Below are positions 33,540 through 42,998 of a stretch of 64,000 nt of DNA, in pieces; positions within the stretch are counted from its first letter, which is position 1, and each line of letters starts with the position of its first letter. Origin of the DNA: an uncultured Candidatus Melainabacteria bacterium. GTDB lineage: Bacteria > Cyanobacteriota > Vampirovibrionia > Gastranaerophilales > Gastranaerophilaceae. The translations under genes were made by a program, and so were the position numbers. The stretch is from NCBI GenBank assembly GCA_934717855.1, contig CAKUZI010000002.1:1-64000 (forward strand), given 5' to 3'. The notes beneath the pieces were generated by a model, which worked only from the letters and a program-made list of their open reading frames with translations, was not told where the DNA came from and did not search any database.

Positions 33540-34586
33540 TTATTCTGCAACTACATATTTATAATTCGAATTTTCTTTCAACTTTTCTTCAATTTGTTCA
33601 AAAGTCATAAGCCCTTGAGTTGCACCAAACTCAGAAACAACTCCAGAAGAATTAACAGATGCATACATCAAAGCTTTCCCGATATTTTTATCAGTTCTGC
33701 CTAAGGCTCCACAAAATGTTGAAGCAAAGGCATCTCCTGCTCCTAAGGTTGAAACCACCGTCCCATCAAAACAAGGGCAATAGTAATAATGTTCGCCATC
33801 GTACGCATACGCGCCGTTTCCACCATCTGTAATTACAATAATTTGATAATCTCTAACCTTTAACTTTTTAAACATTTCCTTTACATCAGGGTGAATAGGT
33901 TCTTCAGAAAATTTTTCATCTCTTGTATCTGGTCGAACTTGAATTTGAGTAGCCATTGAAGCTTCTTCTTTGTTCATTACAACAATATTTGCGTTTGCAA
34001 GAATTTTTTTAATATAATTAAAGCCTTTTTTAATACTTGAAGAACCTGCATTAAAGCACACATAAACATTATTTTCGTTCGCAAAATTTGCAATATCATC
34101 TAAAACTTTTGTACTATCCCCATTCATTGGAGCTATATACAACAATTTTGCATTTTTAATTGCTTCAAAATTAATATCTGCTTTTTTGATTTTAGCATTT
34201 GCACCACGATGAGCAAGAACAGTTCTATCACCTTGAAAACTTACCAAAATAATTGAAAACCCTGTACTTAACGATTTATCTTGCACAATATTTGATAAAT
34301 CAACATTTTTATCTTTAAATGACGACAAAATTCCTTTAGAGTAAATATCATCACCTATTTTAAAAATAGCACTTGTTTTAAAACCAAGATTTGCAAAATT
34401 AACGGCAGTATTAACACCCCCGCCCCCTACTTGTGAATCAAAATCAGAAATTTCAACTTTTGCACCATACGGATAACTCATAAACTCTGACTTCTTATTC
34501 TTTGTATATACAGAAACAATGTTTGCGTCGTCACTTTCAACAAAAACATCCATTGTTGCACTTCCAATAGTTATAACATCGCACAT
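33540..34586 (-). CDS. PfkB-family carbohydrate/nucleoside kinase
   Basis: 348-residue ribokinase-fold enzyme. 'VGGGGVNTAVNFANLGFKTS' is PfkB signature 1 and 'STLGAGDAFASTFCGAL' signature 2, with the anion hole GAGD and catalytic Asp. The substrate (ribose, fructose, adenosine or a phosphorylated sugar) cannot be told. It lies 45 bp upstream of the redox operon on the same strand and may lead it. RBS CGGAGG. Confidence 0.88.
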   Translation of the reverse strand: MCDVITIGSATMDVFVESDDANIVSVYTKNKKSEFMSYPYGAKVEISDFDSQVGGGGVNTAVNFANLGFKTSAIFKIGDDIYSKGILSSFKDKNVDLSNIVQDKSLSTGFSIILVSFQGDRTVLAHRGANAKIKKADINFEAIKNAKLLYIAPMNGDSTKVLDDIANFANENNVYVCFNAGSSSIKKGFNYIKKILANANIVVMNKEEASMATQIQVRPDTRDEKFSEEPIHPDVKEMFKKLKVRDYQIIVITDGGNGAYAYDGEHYYYCPCFDGTVVSTLGAGDAFASTFCGALGRTDKNIGKALMYASVNSSGVVSEFGATQGLMTFEQIEEKLKENSNYKYVVAE

Positions 34587-34721
34587 CTTCTTATCCTCCG
34601 ATTGATTTCAGCTTAACACAAAAAACTATTTTTGTTAATTTATATAAATTATCAGCAAAAAATATTTTGTTTTGACTTAAAATAAATGTATTAATAAACA
34701 TTTATTTATAGGAATTAGCGA

Positions 34722-36884
34722 ATGAAAGTAAATAGAATTACCCCAATGTTGTACTCAAATCAAACAGTACAACGCAATAACAATAAACACAACAATAACA
34801 AAACAATTAATAACTCATACAATCCAATTGCATATAGAGATTATAATGTTAATTTCGGAGCTAGACTATTCAGAACTCCAGCAAATTTTTATGAGCAACC
34901 GTTCAATAAAAACGGTATGCCTGACACTATGAAAAATTATCTTTATACTGATTATGAAGACAGAAAAAATATGCCTCCATCACAGATGATGAGACTTGTT
35001 TATGAAGATATTGAAATAGCCGACTCATTAGATGATGTAAAAGAGTTGTATCCAGAAGAACCTTTATTCAAAAATCTTACGGATGCTAGAAACAAAAAAG
35101 CTAAAACAGGAGTATTAGCTGAAATTGATTTGATGAAACAAGATGGAAAACCTTTATTCAAGAACGGTAATAATAATTTAGGTTTGTACTTACTAAAAAA
35201 AGTTTATCTTGAAGGTAAAACCTTAAAAGAAATTAATAAAGATTTTGAGAAAGATATTTCATCATATTATAAAGGTTTAAGCCCTATTCAATACGAAACA
35301 TTTTCTGCTTACGGGATAAAATTTCCAAACAGTGCTTTCTGGAAATCATTTACTGCAACAAGAAAAGATTTTCCTTACGAATATAAACCAAGAAAAGCTA
35401 TTACCACAAGAACTCAAAGTGGGCAAAAAACTACTTCACCAACAAACCATCCTCAAAAAGCAAAAGTCGAAAAAGGGAAATTTGCAGATGTAAAAGATTG
35501 GGAAATCGATAAACTTGCTAAAGCCATGGTTGGCGGGAAAGGCAATGTTGAAGCGACTAAAAAACAAATGAAAAAGCAAAATATACGAGATAATGAATCC
35601 TTATTATTTGTTGCAAAGTATATGAAACAAATTAATTCAATTGTTTTAGATAGAATGCATGTTTCAGATGAAATGAAAAGTTTTTTCAATCAACAAAACA
35701 ATTTGACAGCTACACAGCAAGAAAAATTTACGAAATATTGGCAGAACCCAAAATTAAATGAACTTCAATCAATACTCATGAAAGATACTATAAAATTGTT
35801 CTTTGAAGAATATGGAGTTGATGGGAATAATGAAAATTTCAAATACCTACTTGATTACGCAGATAATGGAATAAAAAATGAACGTATGTTACCTGCGAAC
35901 CATGCTGAAAAACAAGCTATGTATGATGAATTGTTTGCAAATTATGACTTTAAAGAAAATGGCAAATCAACAGCAGAACTTCTTCCTGAAACACCAAAAT
36001 CAATGGAAGAAATAGTCACAGAAGCTATTGAAAACAAAAAACCTTCTATACTAATAAAACCATCTGCAAAAGAAATTATATATAATGGTAATTTAAATGG
36101 CGATTTTCAAAAAATGTTGCAGTCAGAAATGGAATTACTTCCTGAGGGTTATGCAAAAAAATATATTTCATTCTTCATGAAACATCCACTAATTGATGAT
36201 AAATTTAAAATTTCATATATTGCAAGTGACAGTGTACCTGCTGAACACAAAAGCTTAATTTATACTCCTGAAGAATTAGCAGAAGTTTCGACCAGAGTAA
36301 ATCGAGAATTTGACTCAAACTTTATACATCGAACAATTGCAAGCAATCAGGCAATGTCCAGAATGATACTTGATTTAGATTTTGGGGAAAATACCGAAAG
36401 ATCTCTAACAGTAAACACTAATGCTTTGGTCGAAATGTTAGAAAAAGCTGGATTTGAGCACTGGACACCTGAACAAAAAACAAAATTAAACACTCTTTAC
36501 CGCGAATATGCAACACCATTAACATCTAAAGAAGATATAAAAAAAATAAATTCTATGTTAATTGATTTTGTTGTTAATTATGATACAATGCGTCCACTTA
36601 CGATAAAAGGAGAAGCACAAGTAAACGCTATCTTAGGAAACATATCTGACGCTATGAAAATAAACCCTACATTGAAAAAAGAATTTGAAAAAGCTATTAA
36701 ATATTATGATTTCGTAAACATCTATGGGGGCTCTTCCAAATTATTATTTGATAATGGTGTAACTCAAGAAGCTAAAAGCATAAAGCTTCAGTTGATGCTA
36801 GAAGATTTTATTATAGCAAACCAACCAAAATTAAAATCATTTTTTAGAGCTGTTGAAAATGTTATAAAAAATATTATAAAATAA
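34722..36884 (+). CDS. Unknown 720-residue protein with N-terminal 'NVNFGA' motif
   Basis: No family recognised. Residues 10-40 are an Asn/Gln-rich low-complexity stretch, followed by 'NVNFGA' (42-47), the motif shared with other unknowns here. Residues ~60-230 and ~260-720 look folded and mainly helical; they are separated by a Thr/Ser/Pro/Lys linker near 225-250. No signal peptide, membrane segment or catalytic signature was found. Monocistronic, RBS AGGAA, strong terminator. Confidence 0.8.
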   Translation: MKVNRITPMLYSNQTVQRNNNKHNNNKTINNSYNPIAYRDYNVNFGARLFRTPANFYEQPFNKNGMPDTMKNYLYTDYEDRKNMPPSQMMRLVYEDIEIADSLDDVKELYPEEPLFKNLTDARNKKAKTGVLAEIDLMKQDGKPLFKNGNNNLGLYLLKKVYLEGKTLKEINKDFEKDISSYYKGLSPIQYETFSAYGIKFPNSAFWKSFTATRKDFPYEYKPRKAITTRTQSGQKTTSPTNHPQKAKVEKGKFADVKDWEIDKLAKAMVGGKGNVEATKKQMKKQNIRDNESLLFVAKYMKQINSIVLDRMHVSDEMKSFFNQQNNLTATQQEKFTKYWQNPKLNELQSILMKDTIKLFFEEYGVDGNNENFKYLLDYADNGIKNERMLPANHAEKQAMYDELFANYDFKENGKSTAELLPETPKSMEEIVTEAIENKKPSILIKPSAKEIIYNGNLNGDFQKMLQSEMELLPEGYAKKYISFFMKHPLIDDKFKISYIASDSVPAEHKSLIYTPEELAEVSTRVNREFDSNFIHRTIASNQAMSRMILDLDFGENTERSLTVNTNALVEMLEKAGFEHWTPEQKTKLNTLYREYATPLTSKEDIKKINSMLIDFVVNYDTMRPLTIKGEAQVNAILGNISDAMKINPTLKKEFEKAIKYYDFVNIYGGSSKLLFDNGVTQEAKSIKLQLMLEDFIIANQPKLKSFFRAVENVIKNIIK

Positions 36885-36913
36885 ACGCAATAAAAAACTT
36901 TACACATTAATAA

Positions 36914-36950
36914 AAAATCACCTGTTTAATTATAAACAGGTGATTTTGTT
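36914..36950. terminator. Bidirectional terminator
   Basis: Perfect 15-bp stem aaaatcacctgttta/taaacaggtgatttt with an ATTA loop, between the 720-residue gene and convergent pnp. Confidence 0.92.
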
Positions 36951-36971
36951 TCTTTTGGTTTGTTTCAGTTA

Positions 36972-39113
36972 TTAATTAAATTGAGCTTTTTCTTCTTCTG
37001 AAACACCTTTAATAGTCAAGTTAACTCTGCCTTTGTCATCAATTTTGATAACTTTAACAACAACTTCTTGACCTACTTGAAGATGAGGTTCGATTGTTTC
37101 AATTCTTTCGTTGCAAACTTGAGAAATGTGAACCATTCCATCTTTTCCAGGAGCAAGTTCTACAAATGCACCGATAGGAATAATTCTTACAACTTTACCT
37201 TTTACAACCATTCCCGGTTCAGGCTTGAATGTTAATTCCTTAATCATTCTCTTAGCGATTTCTGCACCCTCTTGGTCGTTAGATGTAATTGTAACAACAC
37301 CTGAATCTTGAATATCGATTTCAGCACCTGAAGCATCAATAATAGCTCTAATTTGTTTACCACCAGGTCCGATTACTGTTCCAATATCTTCAGTCGGAAT
37401 TGTCATTGTAGAAATGCTTGGAGCAAATGGAGACAAGTGATCAGCAGGAGCTGTGATTACTTCTCTCATTTTACCTAGAATATGTAATCTACCCTCTTTT
37501 GCTTGAGCTAAAGCACGACGCAATGTGTCATTTGCAATACCTTTTGCTTTCATATCCATTTGAAGAGCAGTGATACCGGTATCATTACCTGTAACTTTGA
37601 AGTCCATATCACCAAGGAAGTCTTCAATACCTTGAATGTCAGTCAATACAACAGGTTCTTTGCCCGGTTCTGTAATCATACCCATTGCAACACCACCGAT
37701 CATACATTTTACAGGTACACCTGCGTTCATCAAAGCCATTGAAGAACCACAAGTTGATGCCATTGATGTAGAACCGTTTGATTCCAATACATCTGAAGTT
37801 ACACGAATTGTATAACCGAATTCTTCTTGAGATGGAAGAGCAGGAATATTAGCACGTTCTGCCAAGTTTCCGTGTCCAACTTCACGTCTGCCAGGGCCTC
37901 TTAGAGGTTTAACTTCACCTACTGAAAAACCAGGGAAGATGTATTTATGCATATATGTTTTTTCAGTTTGAGGGTCAACACCGTCAAGTTCTTGTTTCAT
38001 ACCAGGGCCAGCAAGTGTCGCAACTGACAATACTTGAGTTTGACCTCTTGTAAACACAGCTGAACCATGAGCTCTAGGTAATACACCAACTTCGCACCAG
38101 ATAGGACGAACATCATGAGGTTTTCTGCCGTCAGCTCTAACACCCTCGTCCAAAATCATTGTACGCATAATATGTTTTTCTGCATTTTTAAATTCTTCTG
38201 CAACGAAGTCAATACCTGTTTCTTCCATGATTTTTTTGCTGTAATCATCATCAGGAAGAGCATCAATTTTTTCTTTAACAAGTTTTTTAGCTTCTTCAAG
38301 TTTTTCTTGTCTGTAAGCTCTGTCAAAGTTGTGGTAAGCATCAAAAATCATATCGTGAGCAGTTTCTTCAATAATCTTTTTGATTTCAGTTGTATCGTAA
38401 GGGTTTACGAATTCTTCTTTTTCAACTCCACATTCTTTTGCAAATGCAACTTGTGCTTCGCATTGCTTTTTAATTTCAACTTGTGCAAACTCAACAGCAT
38501 TCATAATATCGTCTTCTGTAACGAATTTACAACCAGCTTCAACCATAATAACTGAATCATGAGTACCAGCTACAACGATGTCAAGGTCTGATTTATCAGC
38601 TTGTTGATGAGTTGGGTTAGCGATTAAGTTGCCGTTTTCATCTTTTGCAACTCTAACAGCACCGATAGGGCCTTCAAAAGGAGCTCCTGACAACATTAAA
38701 GCGCAAGAAGCACCTAACATTGCCAATGTATCAGGCTGATTTTGTTGATCGTAGCTGAATAATTGAGCTACAATTTGTATATCATTTCTGTATCCTTTAG
38801 GGAAAAGCGGTCTGATAGGACGGTCAATAAGTCTTGAAACAAGAATTGCCTTGTCGCCTGCTTTACCCTCTGAACGGTTGTAACCACCAGGGATACGACC
38901 AATTGAGGACATTCTTTCTTCGTAATCAATCAATAGAGGGAAAAAGTCAATTCCCACTCTAGGTTCTTTAGAAACACAACAATGTACAAACAACATTGTA
39001 TCTCCGCATCTTACTGTAACAGAACCATTTGCAGATTGAGCATATTTACCGGTTTCAACAGTAACTTTTTTACCACCGATTTCAAGCTCAAATTTTTTAG
39101 TTTCCGGTACCAT
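36972..39113 (-). CDS. pnp: Polynucleotide phosphorylase
   Basis: 713 residues. 3'-5' phosphorolytic exoribonuclease of the RNA degradosome. Two RNase PH domains ('GGYNRSEGKAGDKAILVSRL', 'RGQTQVLSVATLAGPG', 'RREVGHGNLAERAN') flank a helical linker. The C-terminus has a KH domain ('IGPGGKQIRAIIDASGAEID') and an S1 domain ('VRIIPIGAFVELAPGKDGMV'). Length and order are standard. RBS AAAGG. The 5' leader is short and holds no obvious RNase III hairpin. Confidence 0.98.
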   Translation of the reverse strand: MVPETKKFELEIGGKKVTVETGKYAQSANGSVTVRCGDTMLFVHCCVSKEPRVGIDFFPLLIDYEERMSSIGRIPGGYNRSEGKAGDKAILVSRLIDRPIRPLFPKGYRNDIQIVAQLFSYDQQNQPDTLAMLGASCALMLSGAPFEGPIGAVRVAKDENGNLIANPTHQQADKSDLDIVVAGTHDSVIMVEAGCKFVTEDDIMNAVEFAQVEIKKQCEAQVAFAKECGVEKEEFVNPYDTTEIKKIIEETAHDMIFDAYHNFDRAYRQEKLEEAKKLVKEKIDALPDDDYSKKIMEETGIDFVAEEFKNAEKHIMRTMILDEGVRADGRKPHDVRPIWCEVGVLPRAHGSAVFTRGQTQVLSVATLAGPGMKQELDGVDPQTEKTYMHKYIFPGFSVGEVKPLRGPGRREVGHGNLAERANIPALPSQEEFGYTIRVTSDVLESNGSTSMASTCGSSMALMNAGVPVKCMIGGVAMGMITEPGKEPVVLTDIQGIEDFLGDMDFKVTGNDTGITALQMDMKAKGIANDTLRRALAQAKEGRLHILGKMREVITAPADHLSPFAPSISTMTIPTEDIGTVIGPGGKQIRAIIDASGAEIDIQDSGVVTITSNDQEGAEIAKRMIKELTFKPEPGMVVKGKVVRIIPIGAFVELAPGKDGMVHISQVCNERIETIEPHLQVGQEVVVKVIKIDDKGRVNLTIKGVSEEEKAQFN

Positions 39114-39244
39114 AATTACCTTTCATCTTTCTCGCACATCCAGTGCGTTTAATAAGTTATACACTTCTAATGTTCGTAAAAATTATACCGCAAACAAGAA
39201 TATTTTGGGAAAAATATAAAAATTTATTACTTTTAAAATATTAA

Positions 39245-39263
39245 AGGCGAGGTAAATCCTCGC
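39245..39263 (-). terminator. Terminator of the pseudopilin gene
   Basis: Perfect 7-bp GC-rich stem ggcgagg/cctcgcc with a 5-nt loop; a T-rich tract follows on the minus strand. Confidence 0.75.
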
Positions 39264-39293
39264 CAACTTAATTCAAATAGATATTTTTCATTA

Positions 39294-40136
39294 TTAATTA
39301 GTCTTTTTTTGCCAATAACTTTTTGGTTTAAAAAGAATATCCCAATAATCTTTTTCCTTATAAACAGGATTGGTATTTCTATGAGCATAATAATAACATC
39401 CGTCTTGATTGCTTGAATTCCGAATAGTAGGGTCACACATTTTTGAATACCCTTCATAAGAATAAAATGTAAAAAGATCATAACCTAAGCGATTAGGCCC
39501 CTTATATGGACCATTTATATCAAAAGAGTACGTTATTTGTCCAGGATGATTTATCCCTCCATATTGAGCACTTACCCCAGTAATTGAAGCTCCATTTGAA
39601 AGAATATAAGCATCGTGAAAACACCACCAATGATATGGTAAAGTTGTACCTAAAACATCATAACAACCTATCCCTTTATGAAATAACTCAGAAAAAGTAA
39701 CTTTTTTAACTATTTTAAATTGGCTTAGCCAAATTTCATTAAGCTCAACTGCCTCTTCTTTTAATTTAGCCCATTTTTCTTCAGTAAAATATTTATGAGT
39801 TGCACTACCGGGAATTGTAAACTCGGAAACATCAGAATAACCAAGTTCATTAACACTTTTTCTAAAAGCTTGTTGAAGCAGCGAATCTACTGTTTTAAAC
39901 TGAGTTTCAAAAGATTTTCTTTTGAAATTATTAACAACACTCGGCAAAGTCAAAGCAGCAACAACCCCGATAACACCGAGAGTGATAAGAACTTCTGCAA
40001 GGGTAAACGCTATGCGTTTACGTGAAAAGAGAGACGTGAAACGTGAAAAGGCCGTATCTGGTAGTAATGAATGCTTGTTTTCTGGGAAAGCGGCTGGGTT
40101 ATTAGGTTGTTTTTGTTGTAATTTGTTTTTATTCAT
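39294..40136 (-). CDS. Type II/IV pseudopilin-like protein, with possible phase-variable longer form
   Basis: 280 residues from the ATG at 40136 (AAAGGA ~8 bases upstream). After a ~46-residue leader, 'RIAFTLAEVLITLGVIGVVA' is a class III signal peptide/N-methylation motif: the prepilin peptidase would cut before Phe and the Glu+5 is present. It is followed by 'ALTLPSVVNNFKRK'. The C-terminal ~210 residues are a Trp/Tyr/Gly-rich exported domain. The leader is unusually long for a prepilin. The same frame stays open for 118 codons upstream of this start and could be joined to an upstream start by a one-base change in a G tract. No other pilus gene adjoins it. Confidence 0.85.
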   Translation of the reverse strand: MNKNKLQQKQPNNPAAFPENKHSLLPDTAFSRFTSLFSRKRIAFTLAEVLITLGVIGVVAALTLPSVVNNFKRKSFETQFKTVDSLLQQAFRKSVNELGYSDVSEFTIPGSATHKYFTEEKWAKLKEEAVELNEIWLSQFKIVKKVTFSELFHKGIGCYDVLGTTLPYHWWCFHDAYILSNGASITGVSAQYGGINHPGQITYSFDINGPYKGPNRLGYDLFTFYSYEGYSKMCDPTIRNSSNQDGCYYYAHRNTNPVYKEKDYWDILFKPKSYWQKKTN

Positions 40137-40498
40137 TTCTATTTTTCCTTTCTTGTCACCAACATCTGTCATAGCACACTCCGTTGCGCAATCTAAAGTT
40201 TTATATTTTTTATACCCCTCTCTGAAATTTCTAAGCTCACAAAATTCGCCAAGAAATTTCTTCTCTCCCTCAAGGGGCGAGAGTAAAATGTTTCGTTTAA
40301 CTAAACTTAAAATATCAACAATCTTCCTAAATAAATTAAACTTCCTTAACCGTAAAAGACTATGCCTCTTTGCCTTCGTGCCTATTGGCATCTCAAATAA
40401 GCCTCCATCAAGGCTTTTGCAAGCTAAACGATTGCCCCCCCCCCGACGGCAAGTTTTAGCTTCGAATTTACTGCTTCCAACTTTTCTTTAATAATCAT
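40137..40498 (-). other. Upstream coding segment interrupted by a G10 tract (off-phase N-terminal extension of the pseudopilin)
   Basis: A promoter-driven ATG at 40498 reads 24 codons ('MIIKEKLEAVNSKLKLAVGG' and onward) through ten G into a stop at 40424-40426. With 11 or 8 G the reading frame would instead enter the open frame that continues without a stop into the pseudopilin, giving about 401 residues. 118 stop-free codons ahead of 40136 are unlikely by chance in AT-rich DNA. Part of this segment includes a copy of a dispersed repeat (40167-40194), so an intergenic origin of some of it is possible. Confidence 0.6.
40435..40444. repeat. C10/G10 homopolymer, candidate slippage tract
   Basis: Ten consecutive C on the plus strand (G on the coding strand) in strongly AT-rich DNA. 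It is one of only two such tracts in the window and sits between a promoter/start and the pseudopilin frame. Confidence 0.85.
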
Positions 40499-40504
40499 AA
40501 TATA

Positions 40505-40533
40505 ATTTTAACATAATTTTTTGTTATTTTCAA
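40505..40533 (-). promoter_or_regulatory. Promoter of the extended pseudopilin frame, leaderless type
   Basis: Minus strand: TTGAAA (40528-40533), 17 bp, TAAAAT (40505-40510), six bases, ATG at 40498. The spacing is consistent with initiation at the start codon. Confidence 0.65.
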
Positions 40534-40548
40534 GGTAAGCTTTTGGGA

Positions 40549-41085
40549 TTATTTATCTTTTATTCCATACAAAGTTTTGAAATTTTCAATATCCATTTCA
40601 GAAAGTTCTGAACGCCCCGTTGTAGAGTAATACATTATACTGTTTTTATCAGGATTATGAGCTAAACCAAGCGCGTGTCCTATTTCATGAAGCATCGTCG
40701 CATACACCTCTGTTTCTGCCAAAACTCTGTTAAAATTCTGTCCTTGAGCCGCCATTTCGATGTGCACAAACACCATAGAATCTCCTCTAAAACGACTATG
40801 AGTAACCCCAATTCTATTGACACCAACCTGATTTCTGTTTAATTTCTGTACAAACGAAACCATGATATTGGCATTATTTCTATTATTCGTATAATAAAAT
40901 TTGACAGCTCCATTTGTTTTTGTCTGCCATTCGCTGAACGCTTTTTTCATCATTGAATTACGGGGATTATTTCCAACAATACATACTGAAAGGTTTGTAT
41001 TTTTCCACCTTGCAGAAAATGCTTCAGGCACTACTAAAAAACAAATTAGTATTGCACACAAAAATCTTACAATTATTTTTTTCAA
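40549..41085 (-). CDS. Secreted matrixin-like zinc metalloprotease (M10 family type)
   Basis: 178 residues. A signal peptide spans residues 1-~24 ('IIVRFLCAILICFLVVPEAF'). The metzincin zinc site 'HEIGHALGLAH' and the Met-turn 'NSIMYY' are both complete. 'SLSVCIVGNNP'-like N-terminal strands and 'AFSEWQTKTNGAVKFYY' match the matrixin core. No prodomain or hemopexin domain. It is probably a periplasmic or extracellular protease. The start is TTG (AAGGAG, 8 bases), which should keep expression low. It lies upstream of the phase-variable pilin frame on the same strand. Confidence 0.9.
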   Translation of the reverse strand: MKKIIVRFLCAILICFLVVPEAFSARWKNTNLSVCIVGNNPRNSMMKKAFSEWQTKTNGAVKFYYTNNRNNANIMVSFVQKLNRNQVGVNRIGVTHSRFRGDSMVFVHIEMAAQGQNFNRVLAETEVYATMLHEIGHALGLAHNPDKNSIMYYSTTGRSELSEMDIENFKTLYGIKDK

Positions 41086-41133
41086 TGTAAATTCTCCTTA
41101 TTTACACATAACCAACCATTAAAATTTCACAAA

Positions 41134-41430
41134 CTAAAAATGCATATCAAAAGTTGACGGCAAACCGTTCATTTTTTCATCTTCCATACGCATTGCAGAG
41201 CCGATAGTAAAACTTTCTGCAGTCATTTTGTTAATTTTGTAACTTATATCGCCTGTAAAAACTTCTTCATTATCTTCCAAAAATTTAAACAATGGTTCTG
41301 TCGGGCTTTTAACAATGTTTTCTAAAGTTCCGCCTGCAAGTTTTAATGTTTTTTCACCAATGTCCGGAACTTTTACGTTCATTCCGAATGGTTTGTATGG
41401 TCTGTTAAATGAAGCACCTGTATCTGACAT
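41134..41430 (-). CDS. Unknown 98-residue protein
   Basis: No family recognised. A soluble small protein with a Pro/Lys-rich N-terminus ('GASFNRPYKPFGMNVKVP') and 'LEDNEEVFTGDISYKINKM' in the middle. RBS GAGGG 9 bases upstream supports it. It lies between the HNH-like pair and the matrixin gene on the same strand, with gaps of 86 and 48 bp. Confidence 0.65.
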   Translation of the reverse strand: MSDTGASFNRPYKPFGMNVKVPDIGEKTLKLAGGTLENIVKSPTEPLFKFLEDNEEVFTGDISYKINKMTAESFTIGSAMRMEDEKMNGLPSTFDMHF

Positions 41431-41516
41431 TTTAATTATCCCTCAATTAAGTACATTTACTTAATCGGCAACTTGAGATAAAAAATTTAAGTTTTTAAAC
41501 AATATTTTTACATTTG

Positions 41517-42947
41517 TTAATATTCAGAAGTATATTTCAAACCTTTTAGATTTATTTTAATACCTGTTTCTAGGAAATAATTTTTTGCCATTTGTATTAC
41601 AGAACTACCTAACAAACGACCCTCGTTTGCGTCTTTAATCAATGTTTGAAAATACTGTATACCAGCTTCTTTACTAAACGGAAAATTTTCGCCTTTTATA
41701 TTTTTACTACCATGTAAATTGTTACAACAAAAATGAGCTAAAGACCAATTTTCTAATTTATTTACACCTTTTCTGTCATTTAATCTATGTTTTAATTCTC
41801 CTGCGCTTGTTTTACGCAAAATCGGAACAATATGTTCTGTAGTAACCAAAAACATCGACAACAATTTCTCAATCAAAACACCCTCTGGAGAATTTTTATA
41901 TTTTACGACAAATGCATTCATATTATCCACAGATGTCGGCAATTGAGATGCAATCGCATTAAACTGTTTTATCAACTCCTTATCCTTAATTCCACTTAAA
42001 ACTTCATTCATCTTGTATACAAATGCTTTATTACTAAATGGAACAACAGACGGTTTTCCTAATGCCTTATTTCTTGTTAATTTACAAAGTCTTTCGATAT
42101 CACTTCGTCCGGCACCTTGAGCAATTCTTTCTATTTCGTTAATTACTAGGACTTTAAGTTTAGTTCGCCAATCTGTATCTCTTGGAGATATATAATTCCC
42201 TTTTAAATTAGGATTTATACCTGCATTTTTATAAAACTTTTCCAAGAACTTTGCAGGAGCCGGCCCCGGCTCTTCCTTAAATATCGGATGATTTAACATA
42301 TTAGCCAATACAGGAAGTTTTTTAACTTTCTTATTATCTGAATTTTTTGTTAACCCAGTCAACTGATAATAAAACTCTTTTGCACTATATTCACTTGTAT
42401 ACGGAATTTTCAAGATTCTTTTTTTACTACTATCAAGTAATATATCAAATTCTTTTTGTGTTTCCGATGGCAATAAACTTTTAAGTTTATTCAACTTATG
42501 AAAAATAAATTGTTGTTTTTGCACTAGTTTATTTTCCGCATCCGGAAGCATTTTATGTATAATATCTGCAAGACTTTGTTTTGGATAAACCTGACTATAT
42601 GCTGATATTTGCTTTAACAAATTGTTCACTTCCGGCGAAAAATATTCTTTATAATTTTCCATATATGTCACAAATTCAGAACAGTCTTTCGTATATTTTT
42701 TAGAGGCAAATATAACTTTTTCCAATTCACTTGAATGGAACATTGCTCCACCACACCAAATACACCTCAAATGACCATTTTTTGCAAGTTCTTTTAAGCC
42801 ATTAGGGGTTGTAATTCCTCCGCCAAAAGTCACAGTGTCTTGAATGAATGAAGTTTTCATTCTAGGATAATTTGCCGGCGTTAAGCGTTTACAACCGTCT
42901 TTATTATTCAAATTATTTATTCCTAAAAATACTGGCAGAATCCTCAT
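41517..42947 (-). CDS. HNH-endonuclease-like protein A with N-terminal 'TVTFGGG' motif
   Basis: 476 residues. 'TVTFGGG' (38-44) is the shared N-terminal motif. Next is a CxxC knuckle ('HLRCIWCGGAMFHSSELE'), then ~310 mostly helical residues, then an HNH-like core: 'VTTEHIVPILRK', then 'NKLENWSLAHFCCNNLHGSK'. This resembles His-Asn with a second cysteine pair, but the final CxxC is degenerate (CC). Nuclease activity is inferred and doubtful. It is clearly paralogous to the next gene. A TATTGT lies six bases before ATG, without an RBS. Confidence 0.75.
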   Translation of the reverse strand: MRILPVFLGINNLNNKDGCKRLTPANYPRMKTSFIQDTVTFGGGITTPNGLKELAKNGHLRCIWCGGAMFHSSELEKVIFASKKYTKDCSEFVTYMENYKEYFSPEVNNLLKQISAYSQVYPKQSLADIIHKMLPDAENKLVQKQQFIFHKLNKLKSLLPSETQKEFDILLDSSKKRILKIPYTSEYSAKEFYYQLTGLTKNSDNKKVKKLPVLANMLNHPIFKEEPGPAPAKFLEKFYKNAGINPNLKGNYISPRDTDWRTKLKVLVINEIERIAQGAGRSDIERLCKLTRNKALGKPSVVPFSNKAFVYKMNEVLSGIKDKELIKQFNAIASQLPTSVDNMNAFVVKYKNSPEGVLIEKLLSMFLVTTEHIVPILRKTSAGELKHRLNDRKGVNKLENWSLAHFCCNNLHGSKNIKGENFPFSKEAGIQYFQTLIKDANEGRLLGSSVIQMAKNYFLETGIKINLKGLKYTSEY

Positions 42948-42998
42948 AAAACAACAATACAGCTAAACAAAAATTTTTGCTATTTTGTTAACTATCTG

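Noticed and set aside
38115..38555. 146-codon open frame antisense to pnp
   Set aside because: Phe/Cys/Asn-rich translation typical of a shadow of a Lys/Glu-rich gene; no RBS and no own promoter.
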